Origin: Durusdinium trenchii
Taxonomy: Eukaryota; Sar; Dinophyceae; Suessiales; Symbiodiniaceae
Length of the DNA: 64,000 nt
Direction: 5' to 3'
Assembly: GCA_963970005.1 (NCBI GenBank)
Contig: CAXAMN010026472.1
Span: 1,506,961-1,570,960, forward strand
Part shown: one piece after another, positions 52,832 through 63,788 of the stretch
How the letters are laid out: the number at the start of each line of letters is the position of its first letter
Position numbering within the stretch: position 1 is the first letter of the stretch
Notes under the pieces: generated by a model
What the model was told of the DNA's origin: nothing
The model's input: the letters and a program-made list of their open reading frames with translations, nothing else
The model's database searches: none
Program-made: the position numbers and the translations under genes

Positions 52832-53040
52832 CACGGGGAAGCGACTCAGTCCCGCGTGTGCGACAGCTCTGTGAAGTCCCTTTGCCGGGTTGCGGGATTG
52901 GCTCCCGACTGCTGTTTTCGGTTGGGGGATGGATCAGGGCCAGTCGCACACCCATGCGGTGGAGGAGATGTCGCCAAGCCCCGAGAGCCAAAGATGGAAC
53001 AGGGAAGGCCTGTTGGGCGAATGCACAATGCCCGATCTAG

Positions 53041-54757
53041 GTGCTGAGACAAAGGGCACCTGCCTTCCAGAAGGAATTCAGTGCAGTGAGTTTTTCAGAG
53101 CAGCCTTGTTGGTTGCTAGTCACCGAGGACCCCTGGCTGCTTTTACCAAGCGCAGCCTGGTCCCATTCCGCACCGATGCCAGGCCGACCTGATCTATGGC
53201 CTTGTCCCCCTCCATGCTGGAGGAGATGGACATCGCTTAGCAAGCTGTCCCCCCGCCGCAGACGAACTCACAAGTTCATGCAGCTCAAGGCTTTGGCTGT
53301 GGAGCGGCTGGTGGTTGCCCTGAACTGGTTGACACTGGGTCAGACAATGCACCCTCCAGATCGAGCCCGGAGAGGCTTTCCTATGAGCCAGCAACAATTT
53401 GAAATGCTGGAGCACCTTGACAGCCTGGTGGATTATTTCCTGCGTGCTGGAGAGGTGACTGCGGAGAGTCTAGGCAGAGCCGGGGAGAAGCTTGCCAAAT
53501 TAGCAAAGTACGCTTTTAATTGGAAGCACCAAGCCATGCAGGTTGATTTTGAGGATGTTGATAGTTTTTTACAGGTTTTGCACAAAACGTTTGACGGCTA
53601 TACCAACCCCCGCACACGGACTCGCCAATGCTCTCCGGAGTCAGGCCCTAGGTTTTCTGAAGGGGATTGCGATGAAGCGGCCTTAAAACCTGTTGTTAGG
53701 ATGCCCATGCAGACATGTAGCAATATCCCGGTTCGTGCTTCACGTGTTAAATGGAAACTGGAGCCTAGCTTTGATCCCACCCCGTTCCTCACGGATCCTG
53801 TGGTGAAAGCAGCTTTCATACAGCCGGACACACTTCGGCGTCCAAAACAGCAGTGGCCGTCGCTTCCCAAAGCTAGAGTTCATGCATCACGCTCCGACGT
53901 CCTGGAGCTTGCTGAAAAGTGGGATGCTTTGAACGCGTGCTGCGTGGTCCCGTGCTCTGAGGTTCGTGAAATTGAGACTGTTGGTATGTTCTGTGTCCCC
54001 AAGGACTCGGAATGGGACCGACTCATTTTGAATCCTACAGTGATCAAGTCACGTTGTTTTGGGTATTCTGCATATACCAAGACCGAAGACCCTAGCTCCT
54101 GGGTATTTGATTGCATCTATCCAACTGCCAAGAGATGAGACATTGTTGATTTCCTCGGATGCTCTTTGTGAGTTTTACTATACTTTCAAGGTCAGTCAGG
54201 CTCGTGCAAGGCGCAATGCAATTGGAGTAAAGTTTCAAGGTTCGGAATTGGCTTACCTGAAGTGCTTCAATCCAGCGCTTCGTCACTCCGAGTGCTACAT
54301 ATGTTTGGGTACATTGGCTATGGGGGACGCCTTAGCAGTGGAGATTGCTCAACAGAGCCATTACAACCTTTTGAGGAGTTTGGCTGGTAGCATGAGGTGT
54401 GACGAAGCGCTGCAATACAGACTTCCGTGTCCAAGAGGACCTTTCTATGAACTCCTGACCATCGATGACCACATCGGACTCCAACGGGTTAAGAGCGCTT
54501 TGCTTCCGGGTCCTTGCACACACACACACACACGAGACCATAAAGTTTTTGCTGCTTCAGAGGAAGCCTACAAGCAAGTTAAACTCACGGCTCAACCAGG
54601 GAAGAAGCAACGGCAAGTGGAGCATGCCACAGTGTTGGGGGCAGAGGTTCATGGCACTCTTGGCCGGGTTTCGGCTCCGCGAACGAGGGTAGCAGTGTTG
54701 TGTTTCGTTACAGCTCTCATTGCTACGAAAGGGATCATCACACGGAAGCTCCTTCAA
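53041..54757 (+). pseudogene. reverse transcriptase domain of DIRS-like element
   Basis: Frame 53041-54138 carries an upstream domain (MQLKALAVERLVVALNWLTL) and the RT fingers (GMFCVPKDSEWDRLILNPT). After a shift near 54090 the frame from 54059 gives motif A (LISSDALCEFYYTF, Asp at 54158), motif B (LGTLAMGDALAVEIAQQSH) and motif C (LTIDDHIGLQ, Asp-Asp at 54464-54469). The catalytic box is therefore x-I-D-D, not YxDD. A CA microsatellite at about 54516-54534 lies inside the frame. The three catalytic Asp remain, although frame breaks make it inactive. Confidence 0.75.
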
Positions 54758-56433
54758 GTGGACACACGTTTGCCTGTTTCGCAGACCCGTGTTTGCTGTG
54801 TTCGACCAAATCTATCACGAAGGGGAAAATCTAGCTGACGATGTTTTGTTTAAGATGTCTTCGCAAAGCATGACGGAGCTCTTGCTGATGTGCGTGTTGG
54901 CGCCCGTGCTGCAGTCTGACTTGAGGGCATCCGCTGCCCCAGTGTTGTACATGCTGGACGCCTCACCGTTTGGCGGTGGTATATGCAAAACCGAACTCTC
55001 AGCTGAGGCCATCTCTGAGTTGTGGAGACACACAGAGCAGCGCGGCTACTATACAAAGTTGCAACAGGGTGCAAGCATGGCACTCCAAGAGTTGGGGCTG
55101 GAACCAGAGCCGACTTGTGGTGAAGAAGGGGGGGTTGCGATGTTAGATATGCCTGTGCCGCCTGTGGAGCGGCCAGCTTTTTCTTTGCACGACCGCACGG
55201 TCATCTATGATTGCGTTGAGTTGTTTTCCGGTTTTGGGAACTGGTCGTGGTGTCACTCCGATGCTGGCTTACGAGTCCACCCGGGAGTGGAACGATCTGC
55301 AACCGGATCTTCTTACGGCGATTTGATGGACCGATCAACCTTCCAAACTTTGAGTCAGCTCGCCTATCAGGGGGCCATCCGAGAATGGCACGCTGGTCCG
55401 CCATGCTGGTCATTTGGCACCTTGCGACGGCCAAGACTGCGATCAAAGCAACAGCCTCAAGGGTTTGATATGCATGACCCTCAGACCAGAGAGCAGACAT
55501 TGCTAGCAGTACGTACGGCTTTTCTTTTGGCACTGGCACTTCAGAGCGGATGTTTTGTGTCGTGTGAACAGCCTGGTAGCTCAGTGATGTTTGAGTTGCA
55601 CGCATTCAAGGTGTTGCTTGAGTTGGGCTGCATCATTACAAAGTTTAGTTTTTGTAGTTTTGGAGCAGGTTTCCAAAAACCAAGCAAATGGTTGCACAAC
55701 AAGCCATGGTACAAAGCTTTGGAGGGCCGTTGTTCGTGCCCCTACAAAAACAGACACTTCACCGTTCAGGGATCCTTCACGCAGGCTGCTCTTGATTTGT
55801 TTCGGGAACGTTGCCAGCCTGACATTGTCCAAGTGTACGGTCGGGAGCCTGCTCTAGGTGAAGCAGTGAGCAGTTTCTCGGCGTCCTATCCACTTCCGCT
55901 TTGCAAGCGGATGGCCGCCGGCAGCAAGATAGCTCATGCTGCTGTTTCCACCTCCATGGCTGAGATGGGATCTAGCAGCCCCGCTGGAAGTGATTTGGAA
56001 GACATCCGGCCTTGGCATGAAGAGCCTCCCCTACCGAGAACTCTTCCGGTTCAAATTCAAGCAGTCAGGGCATATCAACTGCCTGGAATGTCGAGTGTAC
56101 AAGAGCTGGCTTAAACATTGTGCAAAAGCGCATCCTCAATCGCGTTTAGTTGGCCCATTAGACAGCAGAGTGACAATGGGAGCAGCAGCCAAAGGCAGAA
56201 GCAGTTCTCGTGCTTTGAGCAGGATTCTGAAGTCGAGCCTTGGCTACATTTTGGGTTCAGGCCTTTATCCAGGAGCTCTACATTGCCGCTCTGCGTGGAA
56301 CCGAGCTGATGGGCCATCTAGAGACAGGCCAGTTCCCGGCCCGTCCAAACCAGAGCCAGACTGGCTCCTGCAGTTGCGGAGTGGGGATTTCAAGCAGTTT
56401 GACATGATGCTGTTTGCAGCTCGTTGGACAAGA
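54758..56433 (+). pseudogene. RNase H domain split by a cytosine-methyltransferase-like domain
   Basis: In the frame 54720-56114, YMLDASPFGGGI (Asp at 54957) is the first RNase H catalytic strand. About 85 residues later a methyltransferase-like domain starts: ELFSGFGNWSW (motif I, about 55217-55249), GPPCWSFG (motif IV with the Pro-Cys nucleophile, Cys codon 55404), RSKQQPQGFD, and CEQPGSSVMFE (about 55563-55595). After a shift near 56050 the RNase H fold resumes: HINCLE (Glu near 56086), GPLDSRVTMGAAAKGRSSS (Asp 56161) and NRADGPSR (Asp 56308). Related dinoflagellate elements are, as I recall, built the same way. Whether the domain is an active C5-methyltransferase is unknown. Confidence 0.65.
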
Positions 56434-56462
56434 CCTGGATTCGTTTGCTGCTCCTCATGGCT

Positions 56463-56489
56463 GGAGATGTCGAACGCCACCCGGGGCCT
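56463..56489 (+). other. 2A-like motif GDVERHPGP
   Basis: In the recombinase frame, preceded by a Leu-rich stretch (IRLLLLMA), as in ribosome-skipping 2A peptides (consensus D-V/I-E-x-N-P-G-P). Here His replaces the Asn. It sits exactly between the RNase H part and the tyrosine recombinase. Confidence 0.6.
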
Positions 56490-57490
56490 GTGGCCCCTCC
56501 TCAGGGCGGCTATGCACCGAGAGGCGAACTTAATCTATTGGGCGGGTTTGCGCAAGCGACCTCCTTAAGGATGCGACGGTGTCTTGATTTGTTCGCTAGT
56601 TGGTGCAAGACAGAAGCTAAGATGTCCTTGGAAACGGTCTTGCAGCAGGCAGAGACAACAAACCTCGCTTTGCGTGGGTATGGGTTAGCACTTTTCCGTG
56701 AAGGCAAACCTCGCTACTTGTTGGTCTATGCCATTACTGCAGTTCAACAGCTGAAACCCGAATTCCGTCGGTTGCTGTCAGGGGCCTGGCAGGTAGATTT
56801 TAAGTGGCAGATAGAAGAGCCCGGACAATGCCGTGCAGTCTTGAGCGCGCCAGTGCTGAGAGCAATTCTCTGTCTTGGTCTGCTTTGGAAATGGGATTTC
56901 TTCGTTGGAGCAGTTGCCTTGGGGTTTGGGGGGATGTTACACCCCAATGAGTTCTTGGCCCTGCGTCGCAGGGATTTGGTGTTCCCTCAGGATTCGATGA
57001 TGTGGGATTCTCACTCACTTTACATCTTTATCCGTAACCCCAAAACTGCTCGTTTCGCCAGAAGGCAACACGTTCGAGTGGACGACCGCTCGTTGGTCGA
57101 GCTAGCGTTCTGCATCTTCGGTTGCCTGAGGTTATCTTTCCAGCCTCCACGGCGGTCTTCCGCCGCCAGTGGAATGCAGTTCTGGACAAGCTTGAAATAC
57201 CTCGAAGGCAATGTGACAGAGGCGCCACACCTGGCACGCTTCGAGGTTCAGGTGCTACTCATGAGTACATGCAAGGTTCGGATATCAATCGTATCCAGTG
57301 GAGAGGCAGATGGTGCAGGCTGCGTACTGTGGAATATTATATCCAGGAAGTTGCAGCCCAGCTTTTCCTTTTCAACCTCACCCCTGGAGCAAGGCAGACG
57401 ATTTCTTTGTTAGAGCAACATCTCCCTTTTGTTTTGCAGCGCCGGTTCCCGACTTTGTGTGTTGGTAATTCTTGCAGAGCAGAAAGTTAG
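56487..57490 (+). pseudogene. tyrosine recombinase of DIRS-like element, frameshifted
   Basis: Frame 56424-57413 gives a SAM-like N-terminal helical domain and the first catalytic Arg box (MLHPNEFLALRRRDLVFPQD, about 56935-56993). After a shift near 57130 the frame to 57490 gives TPGTLRGSGATHEYM (second Arg, codon 57242, with His), GRWCRLRTVEYYIQEVAAQ (Trp and active-site Tyr, about 57303-57355). Such recombinases integrate circular DIRS cDNA. Inactive here because of the shift. Confidence 0.72.
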
Positions 57491-57850
57491 AGGTGGAGGA
57501 GCTTTGTTGTCATCCTTTGGTCAGCTTGCAGCCTAAGCAATACATTGTTGGTCGCAAAGCATTGTCTTGACAGTTGGTTGAAGTTGGCTTGACACCTTCG
57601 CTCCACTTGCTCGTAGTGGCCACTAGCACGCCTTCAATGGAAGGCTAGGGATCCTTCGAGAATGCGGAAAATAAGGCGGCGTGATATATATATATATAAC
57701 CATCCTGGAGTACATAGAATATGTGTTTTTCAACCTCGCGGCTGCAAAAAAGAATAGGCCCAAAGTATCCCCAACAGCTTAAGCGCAAAATGCAGCACTT
57801 TTTCATCAGGAGAACCAGTCAGCCAAAAGATCTCGAGGAGCCATCTCGAA
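57491..57850. other. spacer after DIRS-like element
   Basis: No gene seen. A TA microsatellite lies at about 57683-57698. May include the right terminal repeat of the element. Confidence 0.4.
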
Positions 57851-57854
57851 AGTG

Positions 57855-58375
57855 GATTCGGGGCCCGAATGAAGAACAGTAGGAAACTAAGATGGTAGGA
57901 TACTAAAAGGTTAGCCAGGTAAGAGGTAACAGTAGGAAGTACAATGAAAAAACCTTAAGGTATCATAAGGTGTCTTGACTGTGGATTCGAGCCCCGAAAC
58001 CGGATTCGGGCCCTGAAACCGGATTCGGGGCCCGAAACCGGATTCGGGGCCCGAAACTGGATTCCAGGCCCGAATGAAGCACAGGAAGAAACTAATACGA
58101 TAGGATACAGAATGAGGTGTCTTGACTGTGGATTCGGGCCCCGAAACCGGATTCGGGGCCCGAATGAAGAACAGGAAGAAACTAATACGATAGGATACTA
58201 AAAGGTTAGCAAGGCAAAAGGTAACAGTAGGAAGCACAATGATATAGATTTGAGGTATCATGAGGTGTCTTGACTTTGAATTCGGGCCCCGAAACCGGAT
58301 TCGGGCCCCGAACCCGGATTCGGGGCCCGAATGAAGGACAAAAGGAAACTATGAGGGTAGGGTACTTAAGCGTTA
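57855..58375. repeat. 19-bp GAAACCGGATTCGGGGCCC array within longer repeats
   Basis: The unit contains the palindrome TTCGGGGCCCGAA or TTCGGGCCCCGAA. It is embedded in a higher-order repeat that also carries GAACAGGAAGAAACTAATACGATAGGATACTAAAAGGTTAGC and GTATCATAAGGTGTCTTGACTGTG, seen about three times (about 57860, 58060-58200 and 58260-58390). Confidence 0.75.
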
Positions 58376-58379
58376 GCAA

Positions 58380-59160
58380 GGCAAAAGGTGCGGAAGTGTT
58401 GAAAGAGTGTTGTGAAGGAGCGAGTGGCGAGTGGGAACAAAGTTGTGGAAACCTTGTGGGAACCTTGTGCTTGCAAAGGCCTTGTGGGAACCTTGTGCTT
58501 GGGAACCTTGGGGGAACCTTGTGGGGCAAAGTTATGACGGTCCTTTTGGAACAAAGTTGTGGGAACCTTGTGGGAACCTTGGAGCAGAGCTGTGGGAACC
58601 TTGGGGGAACCTTGTGGGGCAAAGTTGCGCAACAAAGTTGTGGGCACCTTCGGAACCTTTTGGGGCAAAGTTGTGGGAACTTTGTGGGAACCTTGGAGCA
58701 AAATTGTGGGAACATTGGGAACCTTGGGGGGGGCCTTGTGGGAACCTTGTGGGGCAAAGTTGTGGGAACGTTGTGGAACAAAGTTGTGGGAACCTTGTGG
58801 GAACCTTNNNNNNNNNNTGTGGGAACGTTGTGGAACAAAGTTGTGGGAACCTTGTGGGAACCTTGTGCTTGGGAACCTTGGGGGACCCTTGTGGGTCAAA
58901 GTTGTGGGGGCCTTGTGGAACAACGTTGTGGGAACCCTGTGGGAACCTTGGAGCAAAGCTGTGGGGACCTTGGGAACCTTGGGGGAACCTTGTCGGGCAA
59001 AGTTGCGCAACAAAGTTGTGGGCACCTTCGGAACCTTGTGGGGCAAAGTTGTGGGAACCTTGTGGGAACCTTGGAGCAAAGCTGTGGGAACCTTTGGGCA
59101 ACCTTGGAGCAAAGCTGTGGGAACCTTGGAGCAAAGTTGTGGGAACTTTGTGGAACACAC
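58380..59160. repeat. 11-bp GTGGGAACCTT minisatellite array
   Basis: About 70 imperfect 11-bp units (GTGGGAACCTT, GGAGCAAAGCT, GTGGGGCAAAGTT). Almost free of stops in all six frames, giving pseudo-proteins over 200 residues. Interrupted by an N-gap. Confidence 0.85.
58808..58817. other. assembly gap (10 N)
   Basis: Ten N bases inside the 11-bp minisatellite; true array length unknown. Confidence 0.95.
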
Positions 59161-60568
59161 TCACACGGGATTTACTCAAATCTTTGGTTTGGTGGCCTTT
59201 CCAATTCCGAATAGTGAATAGCGCCTGATGATTAAGCAGCTCAAGCTCCATCTTTTTCAATATATTATACAGTACCTGGGCATTGTACCTGATTTCTTGG
59301 ATAGCAAAAGACTAGTCAAACGATCTTTGATTGATTCACGGACAGATGTGGCGCCAGCAGTCTTCTTAGCTATGGCTTGCGTGCTGTGGATGGGCTGATG
59401 CTGCGGTTGCTTGTGTGCTGCCGATGTGCGGCAACGCTGCAAAGATTGCAGCGCGACGCCGCATCCGTGAACTGCGGGGCAAGGGCCTTCTGAAGAAGTG
59501 GAAGCAGGTGCTCCAAAAGGCCACGTCTTCAGGCCAGAAAGATTGCATCGATGGTTTGATACTGCATGATTCACCATGGGACTATGGCTTAGTGTGGGAA
59601 CTCATGAGTTCTCAGATGATGGTTTCAAGTTCTTCTCAAATTTGGAGATGTTACAATTTTTGCGACTCGAACCCAGGCAACTTAGAGCATTTTGAAATCC
59701 GTTTTGGTGTCTTCCTTTCCCTAGTCTTCCAGCTTTACCAATTGGAATTCTGAATGTTTTTGTAGGGATCGCCAAGGTTAGCAGCGTAGTACCAATATGA
59801 GCCTCATTGTTGATCTTTCGCGCAGGTGATCTGACCCATCGGAAGTTGGTTGCAAAGAAGTTTTCATGGCGGTTCATCCAAGAACACAAAGGGGATCTTC
59901 TGAAGGCTGAGCCGTGCTGACATGGCAGACGAGTACAGTTACAGTTCGGGATGGAATCAAATTGGCAACCAAGAGAAGATCCAACGTCAAAAGAGCTTGA
60001 AGCCCAACAAATTGAGTCGGGTGGTTTTGTTGGATCGTTTGCTGACCGGATTAAGCAGGCCCAGAATTCTTAGCTTTTCGAAGATCCTGGTGTAGTATTT
60101 AAGATTTATTCTCGATCAAACCTCCTTCAAGCTGCCTGCTTCGGGCATTTCTTCACTTGGTGGGTCCAAATCTCTGCTAGGCAAGGCGAGCTCTGCCCCA
60201 GCGGCGACAGCAGCGAGGGATTGGGGTTGCCTATGCGAAGCTCTTCTACGGATTGGCTCACTTACGATTGCAGAGTCTTTTGAATCAGCTTGAGCCTGGG
60301 CAGCAGCACTTCGAAAACGCCGTGAGTTGAATGCACTGACTTTTGCTCCATAGTGAAGGCAGAATTTGAGAGATTGCCGGGGCACACAACCAAGGTATTT
60401 TGGAGGATGTTGTTGTCTGGACTGGTTTGTCTGATTGGCGCCAAACACATTGTCGAGTAAGTGGGTGGTGGGGGAACACACTTCGGTTCGATCAGTTGCA
60501 TCCCATCATTGTCATGCATTTCTTTGTCGATTGGAATCGGTGTTTAACGATGATGTTTTCCCCGGAGC
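59161..60568. other. stretch without a recognised gene, left of the Copia-like element
   Basis: A basic frame at about 59430-59560 (KIAARRRIRELRGKGLLKKW) is a possible exon but is not recognised. The 5' LTR of the Copia-like element should lie here but could not be identified without its 3' partner. Confidence 0.35.
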
Positions 60569-62365
60569 GTGCAGGTGAAAAAGAAACATGGAGCGAAACC
60601 CAAAAAATGGTTGGCAAGACGTCGGCAAAGAGACATTGTTGCCCAGCAAACAATGGAAGTGCACCAAGGGGTTTTTACATGGGGGGTTGGTCAGGCATGT
60701 GATGGATGTGGTGTTGTTGCACCAGTACAGCCGTTCAGTAAAGCATCTAGTCGGAATGCAGTTGCAAGCACGTCAGACTTGTTGTTTTGCAGTTCATGCC
60801 GTAGTTTTGGAAGCAGTCATGTACGAAGCCTTCGTGAGTTACGGAAAGCATTGCATAAGTCTAAGAAAGGTTTCTTGTTGGAGCCGAGTCTTGTGCATGG
60901 AGGGTTCGAACAAGAGTTGAGCCTGTATAGAAAGCAGAACCTTCGTTCGTTGTTCTTGTCGACCCCGATCGATCGGCCTTGCACGTCCTCAGGTTGGAAC
61001 AGAATCGTTCATCAAGATGAATCGTCCGTGGCCCCATCCGACCTGAATGCACTAGGTGAGTTCGATGAGGTAAGTAAGATAGATGATGAAGAGTTGACTG
61101 CAACTCATGAACTAGAGCTCAACTCAGTCGAGTGTCTTGAACAAGAGCTTCATCCACCTAAGAGTTTTGAATTGGAGTTCAAATCTAGCCTTGTGAAGCG
61201 TGTCGAGCAAGAGTCACAAGATGTGAGTGCAGTGATGTTCGTTGCAAGTCTTGGCATTCGAGAAGTTGTCTCAAAGTGGTCACCGGGTTTTGCAGCATGG
61301 TGTACGAGCTGTGGTAAGAAGCCTAAACTTGGGAGAGTTGAAGCTAACTTCACTGAGCCTCCTAGCCTGCTGGTAGGAACAGTACCTGTGAGTTCGATCG
61401 CCGCAGCCATTTTTCCAACCTGCAACTCCGTCAGTTGCAAAGATCCGGAAGCCCAGAGAACCGAGAGCAGTGGTCACAAGAAAACCCGCCCCAAGCGGTC
61501 AGCAGGGCCACCATTGTGGCCGCTTGAGTTTGATAAGTTGAGACCACGCTCATGCCTAGTGGAACGTGAGTGGTTTGAGACGGACTTCAAAGAACTTGAA
61601 AGCAGGGAGCTAGACTTGAACGTTTGTGAGACGTTTGAAAGCGATGAAGTGCCTGTTTATGAACTAGTTCACTCAAAAAGTCTTGCCGAAGAACCTCAAC
61701 TCATGAAGCCATTGTTGCAACCCCTGTTTTTCTCCAACATAGAGGACTTGAATCTAGCCTCGTGGTGGCTAATGGACTCAGGAGCTAGCAGGTCAGTTGT
61801 CTCGAGCAAGTTCCTAGATCGCTATCAGATAGAGAAGACTCGTGATCTAGAGCAGCCCTTGGGATTCAGTACTGCTAGTGGCCAACGTGTAGAGATCTCC
61901 AGAGAGGTTGTGATTAAGGTCCAGGTTGAGCTATATAGCAGGGATAAGCAAGTGGTGATGCCTGTTAGCGTTCGTGCACTGGTAAGCGACGTTGAGCATA
62001 ACTTGCTATCAGTAGTTGAGATGGCGCGCAAGGGTTGGGAGTTCGTAGTGAACCAGAAAGAATGTGTTGTGAGCATAGGTCAGTTTAAGCTGTATCCGAT
62101 GATGTGGGCTAACTGTCCGTGGCTAAAGGTTCACGATGTTGATACCCAGAGTTCCCATGAAGCCCCAAACTCGAACCGGAATCGACGCGTGCGGGTACAA
62201 GGCCAAGATGATCACGCGCAAGTCGATTCGATGAGTCGTTCACGGAGCCCGTCCAGGAGCTCGCGCGGCAGTCACGCAGAAGGGAAAGCTTCAGTTCGAT
62301 CCCGAAAGACTACCCCTGTGAAGCGTGACCAGGGTTTTACAAAGAATGGTCTGAAAGCGAATTAG
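60569..62365 (+). pseudogene. Copia-like Gag-protease part
   Basis: Open for 598 codons from a GTG. No convincing ATG at the front, so it may begin upstream or be spliced. Residues about 48-85 hold a CDGC...FCSSC zinc-ribbon-like pair. The aspartic protease signature LMDSGASRSVVS is at about 61769-61804 (Asp codon 61775), with a later hydrophobic flap region and HNLLSVVEM. The tail is Arg/Ser-rich (SRSRSPSRSSRGS). Frame loss near 62335 is a one-T deficit: the neighbouring frame continues KEWSESELEELSQEER. Confidence 0.75.
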
Positions 62366-62525
62366 AGGAATTAAGCCAAGAAGAACGTTAACTGCTGTTG
62401 CAACCCTTGCCCGATGAAAGCTTGGTAGCACCGCCTTCGTTTGAGCCTAGTGGCAATGTAGTGTCTGTTGAGGAGCAACTAGATATGGATCTAGAGACCA
62501 CCCCACTGGCCGTAGAAGATATAGT

Positions 62526-63788
62526 ATGAAGGCGCCACCAGCTGTAGTTCAGAGCCAACCAAACGATCCAGGAATACCCGAGGAGATAGAGCCCATAAGT
62601 CTAGAAGAGGACCAGGAAGCTAAAGCTAATCGTCCACGTAACCGCCTCTTAGAGATAGAAGAAAGGGATTTGATGAAACACAGGCTGCAAGGCCATGTAA
62701 CCTACCACCCGTCTTGTGAAGCTTGCAAAGTATCAAAACCCACCAACCAGCACCGTCGAAAGAAGCAAGGAGAGGCAGGCGTGGAGATCGTGGCAGATTT
62801 CGCTATGCTAGAACGTGAGAAGGTTTTGTGTTTAGTTGAGGGATCTTCAGGATCCATAGGCTATATACACGTAAGTTCGAATAGGGACCTCACGGTTCGA
62901 GAACTGTTGAAGTGGTGCGAGTCAATAGGAGTCACTGGACCTTCCACTGCAGTAATCCTAGTGAGAGCTGACTTGGAACCCGCCTTGCTCTCGTTGCTAA
63001 AGCAAGGCATCCCAGGAAAGGTTGAATCTGTGCCACCTCAATCTCCCGAGATGGTCGGGGGAGCCGAGAGGTCTGTGCGTCGCTTGAAGGAACAGTGGAG
63101 CTGCTTAAGATATGACGCACAGCTTTTTGGATACGACTATAAATTTAATGAGGAGTCCGCAAGTGTGATTTGTAGGTATATGTCCACTACATATAACCTC
63201 TTCCACCACGTCCACGGGGGTAGTGCCACACCAAACGAACTCGTCACTGCCCGCCGCACCGGCACCGTGATGACATGCGCGGCCCTTGGATCAGTCGTGT
63301 TTGCAGAAGCTCCAAGTTCGATTGAGACGCCAGCTGGAACTAGATGGATCCCATGTTCGTTCTTAGGATACCTTCACGGTTCTAAAGCATGCCTAGTTTC
63401 TGGTCTTGTTGGACCATCGATGGAAGTAGCAAAACCGAAAGTCTTTCAAGCTAAGAGCATTCTAGTTTTGAATCGAATCGTTTTTGAAGAAACGTATGTG
63501 CCAGAGCTTTTGGTAAAAGTCTCTAATAAGAAGCCTTCAGTTGAAGACATGTCGAAACGAGACGATGCAGAACTCAGAATTCAGCCTCCAGTCATGCCTA
63601 AGACAGGACCACCAATAAGTTGGCTAAGAGAACATGGTAAGACTAAAGGCTGTTTTGCTTGTAATCATCGAGTAAGTCACGGAAGGGTTCATAGTAAGGC
63701 TTGTAAAGAACGATATTTGAGATGGGCTAGAGAACAGTCTAGCTTAGAGCGAATACCTGCACCAGCAGAGTCATTGCCACACCCTTGA
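62526..63788 (+). pseudogene. Copia-like integrase
   Basis: Starts with a pre-integrase zinc motif (HRLQGHVTYHPSCEACKVSK, His and Cys ligands, about 62670-62735). The integrase core has Asp at 62796 (IVADFA), Asp at 62970 (VRADLE) and Glu at 63066 (GGAERSVRRLKEQ). The last two are 32 residues apart, slightly short of the usual D35E spacing. It is followed by a chromodomain-less C-terminal region and a second CxxC...H...C cluster (GCFACNHRVSHGRVHSKAC, about 63649-63705) typical of dinoflagellate Copia proteins. Stop TGA at 63786 is premature: the same frame continues open to the window edge. Confidence 0.75.

Larger units (their letters stand above)
50476..57490 (+). mobile_element. decayed DIRS-like retroelement (gag-like, RT, RNase H/methyltransferase, tyrosine recombinase)
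   Basis: A + strand series of interrupted frames in the order gag-like protein, reverse transcriptase, RNase H with an inserted methyltransferase-like domain, and tyrosine recombinase. A tyrosine recombinase instead of an integrase, together with RT and a methyltransferase domain, is the DIRS-type arrangement. At least seven frame shifts separate the parts (near 51150, 51350, 52600, 54090, 54770, 56050, 56420 and 57130), so the copy is dead. Terminal repeats were not recognised; the true ends may be at about 50.1-50.4 and 57.5-57.7 kb. Confidence 0.75.

Noticed and set aside
58270-59260. Six overlapping open frames of 210-314 codons, some resembling repeat proteins
   Set aside because: Produced by an 11-bp minisatellite without stop codons; all frames encode the same simple repeat, and the array contains an assembly gap.
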